DNA of 64,000 nt from Symbiodinium natans (GCA_905221605.1 CAJNDS010000027.1:32501-96500); one strand, 5' to 3'. Shown: positions 19,480 through 29,649, counted from the stretch's first letter. Notes: generated by a model not told the origin, from the sequence alone. Translations and numbers: made by a program.

Positions 19480-20440
19480 AGAGAAATAGTGCCTGCCCAA
19501 AACCTAGGGAAATGCTGTGCTTTTTTAGATGCATAGTGCCTGTACTAGGCAAATATTGAACAAATACTATATGAAAGAGGTGAGTGAACTATCCTAGCTT
19601 TTGTTCACTCAAAGAATATCTATTGCGAAATATAGCGATTGTGCTCGGCAACCTAGACAAATACTGCAATTTTTGGGACAAAGTGTTTTTTCTAAGCAAA
19701 TCGTTTTGTTTCTAGAGAAGCAATGCTTGTCCCAAGCCCAGGCAAATACTTTTCTAAACACGTAGTGCGGCAAGAATATTGAAGTAATACCATATGAAAG
19801 AGGCTGGCTAGTGAAGTAGCCTAGCCTTATGTCTAAAACGCACAACTCACATAGAGAAGCTTACAAGTACACAGTTCTCCTAGAAACGTGCAACTCTTAA
19901 ACAGCATCGACGAGCTTACAAATACATAATTCTCCCAGAAACGTAAAGTTTTTACACAAACACGACTTCAGCACAACAATTATGCGTACTAGATTTGACT
20001 ATAAAACAAGAAGCTTTCATTACATGATGATGAAACACTGCTCGCGCACTAATTAAATACCACTTGTACAGATTATATTATGTCTAAAACGCACAATTCG
20101 CATTGACAAGCTCAAGAATACATTTTTTTTCTTGGAAACCTATCGGCCTCGTGAAGATCATAGTACTGGGAAGTTCCAAATCCTAAAGCCTTGGGAGAAT
20201 CTCTGGCGACATTTGGACTTTTAGGTTTTCAGGTGTTCGATACAAATAATGCAATTTTCCTAAGCAACGTTTTTTTCCAAGCAAAATGTTGATCAAACAG
20301 ACACATTAGATACTATTGAACCACCTAGTACATATTTTAAAGCACACCAATGCAACAGTGTTGACCCGTGCAGCTTAGCACGTATTTGTTTACTAAGACA
20401 ACAGTTAAAAACACACACACAAAAAACGAGTTTTTTGAGA
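19480..20440. repeat. AT-rich region with degenerate tandem repeats
   Basis: Two related segments (about 19545-19600 and 19740-19830) share GGCAAATA..GAA..AATACYATATGAAAGAGG. From 19835 to 20145 units of about 65 bp recur with AACGCACAACTC.., AGCTTACAARTACA.. and TTCTCCYAGAAACGT. No gene. Confidence 0.55.
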
Positions 20441-20451
20441 CTGCTATGCCT

Positions 20452-20654
20452 TGCAGGTTTTTGGGCCTTCGGAGTATATAAGGTCACATAATTTTGAACC
20501 GAAATTCGGTTGCAGATTTACAGACTTTTGCATGCATGATGTGTTACGTAAAATAGTCGCGGAAGTACTCGACAAGTACGATTTTATTGGTATTTACAGT
20601 GTTTTCGGCGTGCACTACTTGTACACAAGTGCATGGAAGCAAGCAGAAGAGTAG
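20452..20654 (+). CDS. Small AT-rich frame, doubtful
   Basis: A frame reads CRFTDFCMHDVLRKIVAEVL, DKYDFIGIYSVFGVHYLYTS and AWKQAEE before a TAG. It looks protein-like, yet its base composition matches the AT-rich repeat region and not the GC-rich exons elsewhere. It could be a relic of an inserted element. Confidence 0.25.
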
Positions 20655-20699
20655 TGTAGACCAGGAGGGTGTAGATCTTGGGGGGGGGGGGGGGTGACC

Positions 20700-21100
20700 A
20701 TATATATATATATATGTTTCAGGTATTAGATGGCACAAAACATGTATTGTATATAGAACACATATTACATATAGTATACTCATAGTTAGAAATATGCAAC
20801 AACATGTATCAGGCATTTATATGTGTATATATAGTATTATATATATATTCATATATAGAGTGTCAGTAATATTAGCATACTATATAGAACAATACTTTCC
20901 GTATAGCATCTAATCTGTTCTGACACACAGACATATGTATATACACTCTGTCTTTCAATATATACATATACAAGCATAACATATCACATGCAGCAATAGT
21001 AATCTTATTAGTAATGGTAACAGTCAGAGTTGTAGTAATAGTCATATGATACATATACATATATATATATACATATATGTACATCCATGTAACACCTTGA
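20700..21100. other. AT-rich noncoding spacer
   Basis: TATATA runs, a G-run at 20681-20694 and ATAC-type repeats. Nothing codes here. Confidence 0.7.
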
Positions 21101-21580
21101 GACCCTGCAAACCTAGCGCGCTGGAATTCGATGTAGCAGAGCCTTCGTAGGGTCGGATCTGAGTTGATTTTCGGGATCGTATACGAGAGACATGGAGCAC
21201 TACTTCAACTGAGGGATGACGAGACGCCAGCATCCAAACCTTGCAATCCGTGGGTTCCCGCAAATGTTCGCTTCACCGACTGGCATGCGAAGTTCATGGA
21301 GGGTTTAGTAGGGTTTGAACCACAGTAGATGCATCAATGCTGCCGAGAAACGCAGGGCGATGCTGAGTAATGCTAGAAGCAAGAGTAAGGCTAGAAGTAC
21401 TCCGATTAAAAGTGGACAGTCATGGCGCCTGAGGAATTTGTCAAAAACACCTCGGGTTGTCTCATTCGAGCTCTTCGGGAGCTGAAGCGCGTGGACGAGA
21501 TCCTTCAGGCGCCACTTTTTCAGGGCTGAGACAAGCTTGGGGCGTCTGCTTTCTTTCTTCATCCCTCGCTGCTTTGCTAG

Positions 21581-21867
21581 GGCTGCTCAGCATTCTGGGC
21601 GAACATGGATGGCACTGTACAGAAACTTGCTCAGATGAAGGACGCCTGGCACCACGCCCTCGCATGTGCACATTGCATGCTGCGTTTCTGATCGCAGGAG
21701 CACACTGAATGTCTCGTCAACTTCGCCAACAGCAGCAAGCTCCTGCGTGCGCGAAGCCTATGCAGCGCATTGCAGTGCTCCACCAATTCCTGGCGCGTAA
21801 GTCTTCTCGCTCGCGTCCTTCTTTGTGCTTGTGTATATACATATTAGACTTCATATATATATATATA

Positions 21868-21898
<31 letters not shown>

Positions 21899-23107
21899 AT
21901 CAGTTTTCAAAGCTCTTGCCCGATTTTGGGTCCCTGTTGCATACTGGTCCCTTATTTCTCGGGCACCCCCTCAAAGGCAGATAGAGCAATAACTGACTTG
22001 TACAATTGCATATATATGTATATATATATATACATATTACATGTCATATATTGCACAATATAAATGTAGTATACATTTCATATGTGTTCAGCTGACTGGT
22101 TTGCCAAACAAACTCTGCCTCAAGGAGAGGTTTGATCAGCGACTGTCGGAGTACACGACCTTCTGGACTTCTCTTGAAAGGCTATGCAGGCTTCGCAAAG
22201 AGCCCTTTCAAGCCCAAGCCCCAAACCCAAAACTCAAAGTCCGGAGGCAGTACTGCGTTGACTACCAGACCTTTCACAAGAAGATCCAGGACACGATTCG
22301 AGATGTCCGCGCGCTCAGCACAGGTCTTCCAATGTGCAACTGACGCCACTGCCCTTCTATGCAAGCAATGCTGGGCCATGAATCCCGACGTGCCTCAGGA
22401 TACCTTAGCCATATGGGAGTTGCCGAACATCAGGGGTCTCTTCTGGGAGTTCCCATAAGGTTCTAGTATATTGAGGATTATTGGGGTATTCAAGGGGGTC
22501 ACCAATTTTGGGGGAAGTGCTCATATCGTAGGTGATCCTTATTGGGTGTTTTGGGCTCGCTTGGGGCCGCTAGGTCTCCAACCTTGCTGATGTATATGAC
22601 ACAGCTCAAAGCGCTCGGCCCAGACCTCAGGGGTTTTCCCCCGTTCTCGCTTTCCCTACTGCAGCACCAGGAGGATTCCTGGAGCCCAAACCCACAACTC
22701 CGCAAAGCCTGATTCCACTTCGGACTGCGTGATGGCAAGGATAGGTGTGGCTATGGGCTACAGGGAGAAAGAGATGAGGAGCTTTAGGGTTTCGGGTTTT
22801 GGAAGGGCGAGTCTTGCCTGCTGTTTTTTTTTCCGCAGGAGAGGTGGCGGCTATGTAGTGCAGTGATACGGCAAGGAAACAAATGCCTTTCAGTGCCTTT
22901 TTCCCACGTTTTCCACAGGCACTGCTCTCTGCATGTGCGTATGGAGACCGGTGTTTGGAAGCGCTGTCGGGGCTGTGCCCCTCAGTACCCACTCCAGCAG
23001 AGGTCTTCTCAGATTGCAAGGCTGTGCGAAAGCTGTGAATTCCTTAGGAGAATGCTCGTGTCAGGGCAGAGTGTACTTGACTACACTTGAGGACCAGCAT
23101 CGAAGAG
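21581..23107 (+). CDS. Unknown six-exon gene
   Basis: Exons: 21581-21661 (NMDGTVQKLAQMKDAWHHAL), 21698-21796 (EHTECLVNFANSSKLLRARS), 22092-22189 (LTGLPNKLCLKERFDQRLSE), 22247-22323 (QYCVDYQTFHKKIQDTIRDV), 22919-23020 (SGLCPSVPTPAEVFSDCK) and 23065-23107 (GRVYLTTLEDQHRR). Lengths and phases fit at junctions 1-2, 2-3, 3-4 and 5-6; at least one exon is missing between 22323 and 22919. Donors: GC 21662, GTAAGT 21797, GC 22190, GT 22324, GC 23021, GTGAGA 23108. The first intron would be only 36 nt. The product is helical with many Cys/Leu and resembles no family I know. An ATCT microsatellite lies in intron 21797-22091. Confidence 0.68.
21850..21900. repeat. (TA)n-(ATCT)n microsatellite
   Basis: TATATATATA followed by about eight ATCT units, within an intron. 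The same TA-CTAT pairing recurs at 43937-43987. Confidence 0.95.
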
Positions 23108-23132
23108 GTGAGACATTGAAGATGTACGAGAT

Positions 23133-23225
23133 ACTATATCCCCCTTGAGGTTTCTTGTTTTTGTTTATATAAAACCCAAGAGGATATGAAACATTTTTTG
23201 TATTAAGGTTCTAAGGGGAGTATAG
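23133..23225. mobile_element. Foldback element, family 4 (copy 1)
   Basis: Begins TATATCCCCCTTGAGGTTTC and ends AAGGTTCTAAGGGGAGTATA, an inverted pair, with TATATAAAACCC inside. A second copy is at 46092-46189. It lies about 25 nt after the GTGAGA donor of exon 23065-23107. Confidence 0.55.
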
Positions 23226-23442
23226 GATATGTATGTATGAATTGTAAGATGCTGTGTACAACATGCCGCACTGCCTTGGGTACCAAGCTTCAGCTTGTCA
23301 GCTTGGTGTAGGGAGGACGTACACGGAAATACAGTTTGCTCCAGTGTTACGTCCTGTGCCTGCAGCCACAAAGAAGCAGTGCCTGCCAAAATGGGGCACA
23401 CTGACTGGCTCGGGCCGTCCGCTGCTGCCGCACGCAAAAGGG

Positions 23443-23550
23443 GAGGGGGGGGGGGGGGGGATAATAATAATAATAATAATTAAGTAGTAGTAATAAAAAT
23501 AGCAACGATAACAATAGGTAATAATAGTAATACTAATAATCGTAGTAATA
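23443..23550. repeat. G-run plus (ATA)n tract
   Basis: Twelve or more G followed by ATA/AGT triplets. Read in reverse this gives Ile/Tyr/Pro-rich pseudo-proteins. Confidence 0.9.
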
Positions 23551-23754
23551 AACAACGTGGATGTTGTGAAATTGTGATAGGTCGGTGAGCGCTGGCACCG
23601 CCACGGCAGCCATTTTGCAGCAGAACGAGCGGAAAAAAGCCGCAATGCACTCGGCTCGAAGCAACCTTCAGTGTTGTCCAAGTTCTATGTCAGTCCTTCC
23701 TGCCAGATGGTCTCCGTCCAGCTGAGGCCAGGTGCTCGGAAGCAAGATGTGTCC

Positions 23755-23825
23755 CTAAACCCTAAACCCTAAACCCCAAACCCTAAACCCTAAACCTTAA
23801 ACCCTAAACCCTAAACCCTAACCCT
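23755..23825. repeat. CCCTAAA array
   Basis: About ten units with single-base variants, directly upstream of a short open stretch (23827-23919). Confidence 0.93.
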
Positions 23826-23826
23826 G

Positions 23827-23919
23827 AGCTCTATGACGTGCCTGCGAGTGCTTCACGTCTCTTGTGCTGCTCTCCATGGAGGTGGTTGCTGTTGGCCAGC
23901 CTGCGTGTACCTCAGAAGG
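23827..23919 (+). CDS. Candidate exon between opposed telomeric arrays
   Basis: Open frame LYDVPASASRLLCCSPWRWL then LLASLRVPQK, bounded upstream by CCCTAAA units and downstream by a GGTTTAGGG junction that could act as donor. The acceptor is not obvious; coding status rests on the open frame only. Confidence 0.3.
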
Positions 23920-24075
23920 GTTTAGGGTTTATAGGGTTTATAGGGTTTATAGGGTTTATAGGGTTTATAGGGTTTATAGGGTTTATAGGGTTTATAGGGT
24001 TTATAGGGTTTATAGGGTTTGTAGGGTTTATAGGGTTTATAGGGTTTATAGGGTTTAAGGTTTAGGGTTTAGGGC
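23920..24075. repeat. TTTATAGGG 9-mer array
   Basis: About 14 copies of the variant TTTATAGGG bounded by ordinary TTTAGGG units. It codes GFIGFI or YRVYRV repeats on the + strand, which are not proteins. Confidence 0.96.
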
Positions 24076-24180
24076 TTTAGGCATGACTTTTCAAAGTCAA
24101 GCTGAGTCATGCAGGCACATTTCGGCCACAGCGCTGGCTGCGGAGTCACAGGTCGGCAGCAACGCCCGCTTCACCAGCCG

Positions 24181-24285
24181 AATTATAATAGTAACAATAA
24201 TCATAAAAATAATATAATAGTAAGAAGAAGAATCATAATTATAGTAACAATAATAATTATTCTATTCATTATAATAATGGTGCCA
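24181..24285. repeat. AT-rich triplet tract
   Basis: AAT/AAG/ATA units, no coding. Confidence 0.8.
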
Positions 24286-24309
24286 TCTTCCGCCTGGCAA
24301 GTCTCTTCC

Positions 24310-24540
24310 TCCATCCTGGGAGGCAGTGCAGGTGCAGCCTGGAGGTGTACCGCGGCTCATCTTCTTGACACCGGAAGTTCACTCCAGACAACGAAACTCT
24401 GAATCCTATACAAACCCTCTCATCCCCTCTTAGCTAATGTCGGAAAGGCAGTGCTCCTGCGCACCGAGAAAAGCGAGACTGCCCAGCCGATAGCAGCCTG
24501 CAAAGGCCAGTTCGCAGGACTGCAGCAGTATATGATCCTT
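24310..24540 (+). CDS. Candidate exons of an unknown gene
   Basis: The best segment starts at 24448 after CGGAAAG and reads AVLLRTEKSETAQPIAACKG then QFAGLQQYMILR, running to about 24540. Upstream, LPPSWEAVQVQPGGVPRLIF (about 24308-24370) is also open. Both are + strand; they could not be joined by phase. Confidence 0.45.
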
Positions 24541-24654
24541 AGGGAGGGGGGGTCCAAGAGGGGTAACTAACCCCATGAATGTTCTTTAGAAACTGTTCCC
24601 TAAGCTTCCCTCAGGTTGCCTAAATACCTCTCTGAGAAGGGGGCTCTGACCCAA

Positions 24655-25118
24655 CCACAAAGTCCCACTCACTCCCCCCTCCCCACATCCCCCCACATCC
24701 CCCCACATCCCCCCACATCCCCCCACATCCCCCCACATCCCCACCCCCCCATCCCCCACACCCCCCCACATCCCGCCCCCCACACCCCACCACATCCCCC
24801 AACATCCCCCACATCCACAATCCCCCACATCCCCACATCCCCCCCCCCCCCCCCCCGACATCCCCCCCATCCCACCCACACCCCCCACATCCCCCCCCAT
24901 CCCCCCCCACATCCCCCCCCACATCCCCCCCACATCCCCCCCCCACCTCCCCCCCCACATCCCCCCCACACCCCCACATCCCCACTCCCCCCACCCCACT
25001 CAGTTCCCCCACTCCACGCTCTCCCACTCCCCACTCCCCCACTTCCCCGCATCCCCCCCATCTCCCCCACATCCGCCCCACATCCCCCCACACCCCCCAC
25101 ATCCCCCGCATCCCCAAC
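24655..25118. repeat. CCCCACAT minisatellite, strongly C-rich
   Basis: Degenerate CCCCCCACAT units for about 460 bp with almost no G on the + strand. The complementary strand could form G-quadruplexes. All six frames are open over long distances, which makes the Pro/His or Gly/Trp frames meaningless. Confidence 0.95.
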
Positions 25119-25360
25119 GGTCTAGTGGCTTGGGGTTGGGGGGCTTCTAGGTTTTGGTGTTTAGAGTGTCTAGGGTAGGGTTTTAGGCCTTTCGGTTTTT
25201 GCGGTCTAGGCTTTAGGGTTTAGTCTGTTTTCGGGCTTGGAGCCTTCACGGTTTAGGGGTTCTAGGGTTCATGGTGCTTGGGACCCTGCTGCGAGGATGT
25301 TCAGGACTTTAGGGTTCAGGGCTGGGGCTTTAGCGCCAATAGGGCCTACAGTCGCACCTG
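25118..25360. repeat. Decayed TTTAGGG DNA
   Basis: Scattered TTTAGGG, TTCTAGG and TTTTAGG remnants without perfect runs. No coding seen. Confidence 0.6.
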
Positions 25361-25390
25361 AGGATGGGGTCCAGGTGCTAGTATAATTAT

Positions 25391-25945
25391 GCACAGCGGG
25401 CCGTTCAAAAACCTGGAATCCGCGAGCGTACGGAGAATGAGCGAGTATCCGTGCATCCTGCGCTGCCTCTTTGGCAGCTTGCGTGCGTTCTTCAGGCTGA
25501 GGGCCTTTTAGGAATTAGAGAAGGCATGCCAACAGATTTTTTTCCGATAAGAAGTCGCAAGCGGGAGGAAGCCTCGGAAATCAACCAAAGGTCCTATCTT
25601 CCTGATCAGCCTCTCAGAGATCCATATGCGGCAGTTCCTAGTTCCCTGATTCCTCAAATTCCCTTGAAAGAGCGAAGATTTCCTGGACCTGCCCTGGCCC
25701 TACTCTTCTTGTGGCTGCACATGTGCGCAACCCTTTATTATTTAGTTAGGAGGTTCAAACCCTATCGACTTCTAAACTGCAGGGTTTTTCATGAGCCCTC
25801 CACGGCTCAGGACACTGCGAGTCCTTTCTCCGAGATGAGTCTCGCTGCCACTCTGCTTACGCCACCTGTCCCGTTGACATGGGCACCGCAGTTCTTGATT
25901 TCCTTTTGTGTCGGAGTAGGACGCGAGGGTGAGGATTGGTTCTGA
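25391..25945 (+). CDS. Unknown gene segment with a hydrophobic helix
   Basis: A frame opening at ATG 25391 reads MHSGPFKNLESASVRRMSEY then PCILRCLFGSLRAFF and reaches a GC donor near 25495. After this, two alternatives are open: FFSDKKSQAGGSLGNQPK (25528 on) or PTDFFPIRSRKREEASEINQ. The latter continues into RFPGPALALLFLWLHMCATL YYLVRRF, with a likely membrane helix at about 25680-25750. Which exons are used cannot be decided. Cys-rich open sequence follows (25929-26080, CEAKTCLQCTFAEGRCEG). No family recognised. Confidence 0.45.
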   Translation, partial: AQRAVQKPGIRERTENERVSVHPALPLWQLACVLQAEGLLGIREGMPTDFFPIRSRKREEASEINQRSYLPDQPLRDPYAAVPSSLIPQIPLKERRFPGPALALLFLWLHMCATLYYLVRRFKPYRLLNCRVFHEPSTAQDTASPFSEMSLAATLLTPPVPLTWAPQFLISFCVGVGREGEDWF

Positions 25946-26106
25946 GGCCCACTGCGAGGCAAAGACTTGCTTGCAGTGCACCTTTGCAGAAGGCAGGTGT
26001 GAAGGACCCGGCTTTGCGAGCAGCTCATCCCGCATTCAGATGGGCATAGTTCCCTGCTGCATGTTTCCTGTGGCGCTTAGGGTTTCATGCTTTGCCTTGC
26101 ATTGCA

Positions 26107-26185
26107 AGGTTTAGGGTTTAGGGTTTAGGGTTTAGGGTTTAGGGTTTAGGGTTTAGGGTTTAGGGTTTAGGGTTTAGGGTTTAGG
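26107..26185. repeat. TTTAGGG array
   Basis: About 11 perfect units. Between it and the opposed array at 26335 lies noncoding sequence. Confidence 0.97.
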
Positions 26186-26334
26186 AAGTTCCTGCTTTAT
26201 CCAGAAGGTACGTGCTACAAGCCTTGACGCGCCTGCGCAACACGACGGCATGGGTCTCCCTCTGTAGCCGGCGAGTCTTTCGCGCAAAACATGCAAGAGA
26301 GGCACGCAAGCACATAGGGTTGTTGTAGCTTGGA

Positions 26335-26480
26335 CCCTAAACCCTAGACGCTAGACCCTAAACCCTAAACCCTAAACCCTAAACCCTAAACCCTAAACCC
26401 TAAACCCTAAACCCTAAACCCTAAACCCTAAACCCTAAACCCTAAACCCTAAACCCTAAACCCTAACCCTAAACCCTAGC
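26335..26480. repeat. CCCTAAA array
   Basis: About 20 units, nearly perfect, ending about 36 nt before exon 26516. Confidence 0.97.
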
Positions 26481-26515
26481 CCTCTATTGTGGCATTCCTA
26501 TGACTTCCCGTACAG

Positions 26516-26564
26516 GAAGAGGCCTCCAAAAGGGACCCCCCCGAGTTTCGGAGAAGCCTCGGAG
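26516..26564 (+). CDS. Short exon between opposed telomeric arrays
   Basis: After GTACAG the frame reads EEASKRDPPEFRRSLG and meets a GTGAGC donor. Highly charged and coding-like. The next TTTAGGG array begins about 40 nt downstream. Confidence 0.5.
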
Positions 26565-26606
26565 TGAGCCACAACTTCCATATGAAGTAGAGTTTATATT
26601 ACTGTC

Positions 26607-26676
26607 AGGGTTTAGGGTTTAGGGTTTAGGGTTTAGGGTTTAGGGTTTAGGGTTTAGGGTTTAGAGTTTAGGGTAT
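26607..26676. repeat. TTTAGGG array
   Basis: About nine units, G strand on +. Confidence 0.95.
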
Positions 26677-26689
26677 ATAAGGTTCCCTT

Positions 26690-27360
26690 TTAATATTGGT
26701 GAGTGTACATACCGGGTGTCCTTTTCGGGGTACCAGAAATATAAACCCTGCTTCATATGTGTCCGTTGTTGCAAGGTTGGCCTTGCCCGCCTTGGCCCTC
26801 AGTAGCTGCACATACCGGTAGGCATCCATGGCGATTGACTCCCACATTCCGTGCAACGCAAAGCCCTGGTGGGATGACGGCTTCGGGCTTATAGGGCTTT
26901 TAGAGGGCATTTGTTACGTCATCACGAAGCGAGAAGGTTCCCAGGTATGGAGTCTTGTATCGCTGAGCACAAGAAAACGTTCAGTTCCCACCTGGGGGTA
27001 GTCGCCGATGGTCCTTTCCTGTCATGGCCTGGATGTCACGCCCATCGTGCTGCATCGCGTCCGGACAGGTGCCCGGGCATGCAATCCCACGAGATGTAGG
27101 GCTCCTGATGCAACTTGAAGCATCATGACTCTGTTCAAACCAGTCCAGCTCAACCTCAGCGGCTTCTGCACTTGCATGATGGCTGCATGATGTGCCATGG
27201 GCGATCCTTGCGAAGCGCAGAATTGAAGTCGCTGTCTGACATGCCTGAGAGAGGCTTCCTGTCGTTTGATCCGGAAGCACGGGCCACGGCGTGAACAGGT
27301 TGAGATGCAGGAATAGTCTGATTGGTAAAATCCCACGGCTGTGAGTGACCACATTGTGCT
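26690..27360. other. Region without a firm gene
   Basis: Contains a diverged reverse copy of the 14131-14150 palindromic GGGTACC segment at 26725-26750. Open frames occur on both strands from 26910 to 27350 but none shows splice-consistent structure. Confidence 0.4.
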
Positions 27361-27387
27361 TGCCGCCTTTTCATCCTCAACATGCGC

Positions 27388-28290
27388 AGCTGGTGCTAAG
27401 AAGCTGCTGTGCGCCGGAGGGGGAGCCTGGTATGACTGCCGCCGGTTCCTCAGTCAATGCACAGGGACAATGCGAGCTTCGGGGTCAGTTCTGCTGGCAG
27501 GAGAGCCGGAGGTAGCACAAACAATCTGTCCAAAAAAAATCCCAACCCACAGCCGAATGCTAAAATCAGCTTCTAGCACTTCAACTCTGAAGAGAGTCTC
27601 CATCAGTGCTGACGTAGCAAACCCCAGCTAATTCCTCACAGAGGCACCGCAGTATGAGGACCAGCCGAATGAACAACTGGAACCACCAACCCCGACACTG
27701 CCGACCTGACAGTATTGCATGAGTGTTACTGAGGGCTCAACAAGTGGGTGAGAGCCTTAGAGCGCAGAAGCACCTGGAGAGCCTTCTTGGGGTTTTGCCA
27801 TTGCCTCGCAGACTAAGGGCGACCAAGTCGTGGCATGCGAGAAGTGGTGTGGGCTGCCACCCCTGATACCACTCTTCTGGAAGAAGACAGTCGGATGCTT
27901 ACTTTGTGCCAGTCTCAGACCCCCCAGCTCTTGGCTTCAACTTGAAATCGCCCCCAAGATGTTCACCGATTGCCACTTTGCCAACGTGCACCCGGATGAC
28001 GATGGTCCCTTGGCAGCGTGGAGTGGCATCTGCTGTTCTTCTTCTTGCCTGTTGCCAGGCCTGATGAAGCTGCACGCTGCCTGGCGCATGCACTTGTCAT
28101 GTGGCAAGGGCAATCGTGTCAGTTGCTGCAAAAAAGTGGTGCAAGCAGGAAGGTTCCATCCAGCTGCACCCGCAATTTTGTTGGACCTAGGCCGGACATC
28201 GGCGGGATGATCAAGAACAAGATCATGAAGCTGATGGGCGGCGCCAGCGATGCTGACTTGTTTCCCTGGTGCCATATTTGATGCCCCTCC
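27388..28290 (+). CDS. Cluster of candidate exons, unknown gene
   Basis: Coding-like stretches on +: 27388 on (GAKKLLCAGGGAWYDCRRFL), about 27938-28018 (LQLEIAPKMFTDCHFANVHP) and about 28199-28280 (GMIKNKIMKLMGGASDADLF then PWCHI and a stop). The last may be a terminal exon. Phases were not resolved, so grouping into one gene is tentative. Confidence 0.35.
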
Positions 28291-28318
28291 TGCCTCCCAC
28301 CTAATGTAGGGGGTCGGC

Positions 28319-28486
28319 AGAATTACGAATAGGATTCCCCTGTGGTCCCTTTTATAAAATATACTATCCAAAACCCTGTTCTAATTATTAAGGCTCCTCC
28401 TAGAATTACGAATAGGATTCCCTTGTGGTCCCCTTTATAAAATACACTATCCAAAACCCTGTTCTCATTATGAAGGCCCCTAAAAA
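28319..28486. repeat. 83-bp tandem duplication
   Basis: AGAATTACGAATAGGATTCC starts both copies (28319 and 28402), which match through TTTATAAAATA and AAAACCCTGTTCT. It has the TATAAAA and AAGG..CCCCT landmarks of the foldback families, so it may be a doubled element. Confidence 0.8.
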
Positions 28487-28497
28487 TCACATGCTTG

Positions 28498-28605
28498 CCT
28501 TGCCAGAATTCGAGCACCCTAAACCCTAAACCCTAAACCCTAAACCCTAAACCCTAAACCCTAAACCCTAAACCCTAAACCCTAAACCCTTGCCAGAATT
28601 CGAGC
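28498..28605. mobile_element. CCCTAAA array flanked by an 18-bp direct duplication
   Basis: CCTTGCCAGAATTCGAGC is present at 28498-28515 and again at 28588-28605. Only CCCTAAA units (28516-28587) lie between. The layout is that of an insertion with target-site duplication whose payload is telomeric repeat. Confidence 0.8.
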
Positions 28606-28688
28606 CTTGGCGGGGATGGCCTGTCCGAGAGGCACGCTTCCCCTTCCCATATTCTGCTGCGTCTGGATGTCAGATAAGGGCCAAGCCC

Positions 28689-28746
28689 CCTAAACCCTAA
28701 ACCCTAAACCCTAAACCCTAAACCCTAAACCCTAAACCCTAAACCT
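28689..28746. repeat. CCCTAAA array
   Basis: About eight units, 84 nt downstream of the duplicated-flank array and the same orientation. Confidence 0.95.
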
Positions 28747-29024
28747 ACAGTAGAGTAGGCAGCTGAGGCTGAGAGCTCCCCATATCTGACCACCTCGTCT
28801 CCACCACACTACCATCATCAGCCAGTCCTTTACTGTGCTACAGCCCCAATCCAATCATTGCAATGGCCATCACCAACATTTACCTGGAGGGCCAATAGGC
28901 AACTGGTGGCACTTTTTACAGTCATGTCTGGTGAGCCTAGAGGCTCCTTGCACATGTGGGGAGGCTTTTTGCCCCTGATGGTGGGGTCGAGAATTCTTTT
29001 TGTGGATGCCATTGCTGTTCTCAG

Positions 29025-29120
29025 GAGGAGGCCATGGAGTTTGATCCAAATGGCGGCTTGCCGGATGACTCCGAGAGGGAGATCACGCCGGAGACTGAAA
29101 GCTTGCGAACGTCTTGGCAG
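29025..29120 (+). CDS. Exon of an unknown gene
   Basis: After TTCTCAG the frame reads EEAMEFDPNGGLPDDSEREI then TPETESLRTSWQ and ends at a GC donor (29121). Acidic and disordered; acceptor, donor and codon bias are all good. Neighbouring exons were not resolved. Confidence 0.55.
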
Positions 29121-29347
29121 GCCCCTAGAATGTGTGGGGAGTTTAGGGTATCTTGGGGATCACTGTTCTTAAGAGGAGTGGGCGCTCTTAGCATGCCAGA
29201 ATCCCCTAAGGAAAATCTGCTGCTCCAAGCCAATGAGAAAATGCATCACCGCTCGATCCTCGGATTCTACTGTCCAGGCTAGCCTTTAGGGTTTACAAGG
29301 TTTAGGGTTTAGGGATTAGGGTTTATGGCAACAGCGGAACGCATGGA

Positions 29348-29647
29348 ATGAATCGTGGTGCAGCTTCATACTACAGCATGTATGAATCGTGGTGCAGCTT
29401 TCTACCACAGCATGTCAGATTCTCAGCAATCCTCAATGACGTCACTACGTGGCAGATTGGGGAACCGACGGTGGTTGTGCGGGCCCTGCCCGCCCCGGTC
29501 TTCACATCTCTGCTCCATGCAGATCAAGGCCCACTGCTGATTTCTTCCCTTTGGTTCGAGGATCTTCAACTTGAAGACTTTTTTGACTTGACTTTGGCGC
29601 AGGTCATGCAGCAGGGGCCCCTGACAGGATCAGCTATGATGCCATGA
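29348..29647 (+). CDS. Candidate exons with a 34-bp tandem repeat upstream
   Basis: ATGAATCGTGGTGCAGCTT starts two tandem copies at 29348 and 29382. Beyond them an open frame reads NDVTTWQIGEPTVVVRALPA and GPLLISSLWFEDLQLEDFFD to a stop at 29645. It may contain an unrecognised intron near 29520. Confidence 0.4.
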   Translation: MNRGAASYYSMYESWCSFLPQHVRFSAILNDVTTWQIGEPTVVVRALPAPVFTSLLHADQGPLLISSLWFEDLQLEDFFDLTLAQVMQQGPLTGSAMMP

Positions 29648-29649
29648 GT

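Noticed and set aside
22499-23019. Minus-strand 79- and 130-codon frames opposite the six-exon gene
   Set aside because: They overlap + strand exons that are fixed by phase, so they are shadows.
23838-24065. GFIGFI / YRVYRV repeat proteins
   Set aside because: Direct translation of the TTTATAGGG 9-mer array.
24586-25117. Long Gly/Trp (minus) and Pro/His (plus) frames of 137-169 codons
   Set aside because: Produced by the CCCCACAT minisatellite, which is open in nearly all frames.
28319-28486. CRISPR-like repeat pair
   Set aside because: Only two adjacent copies with no spacers, in a clearly eukaryotic context.
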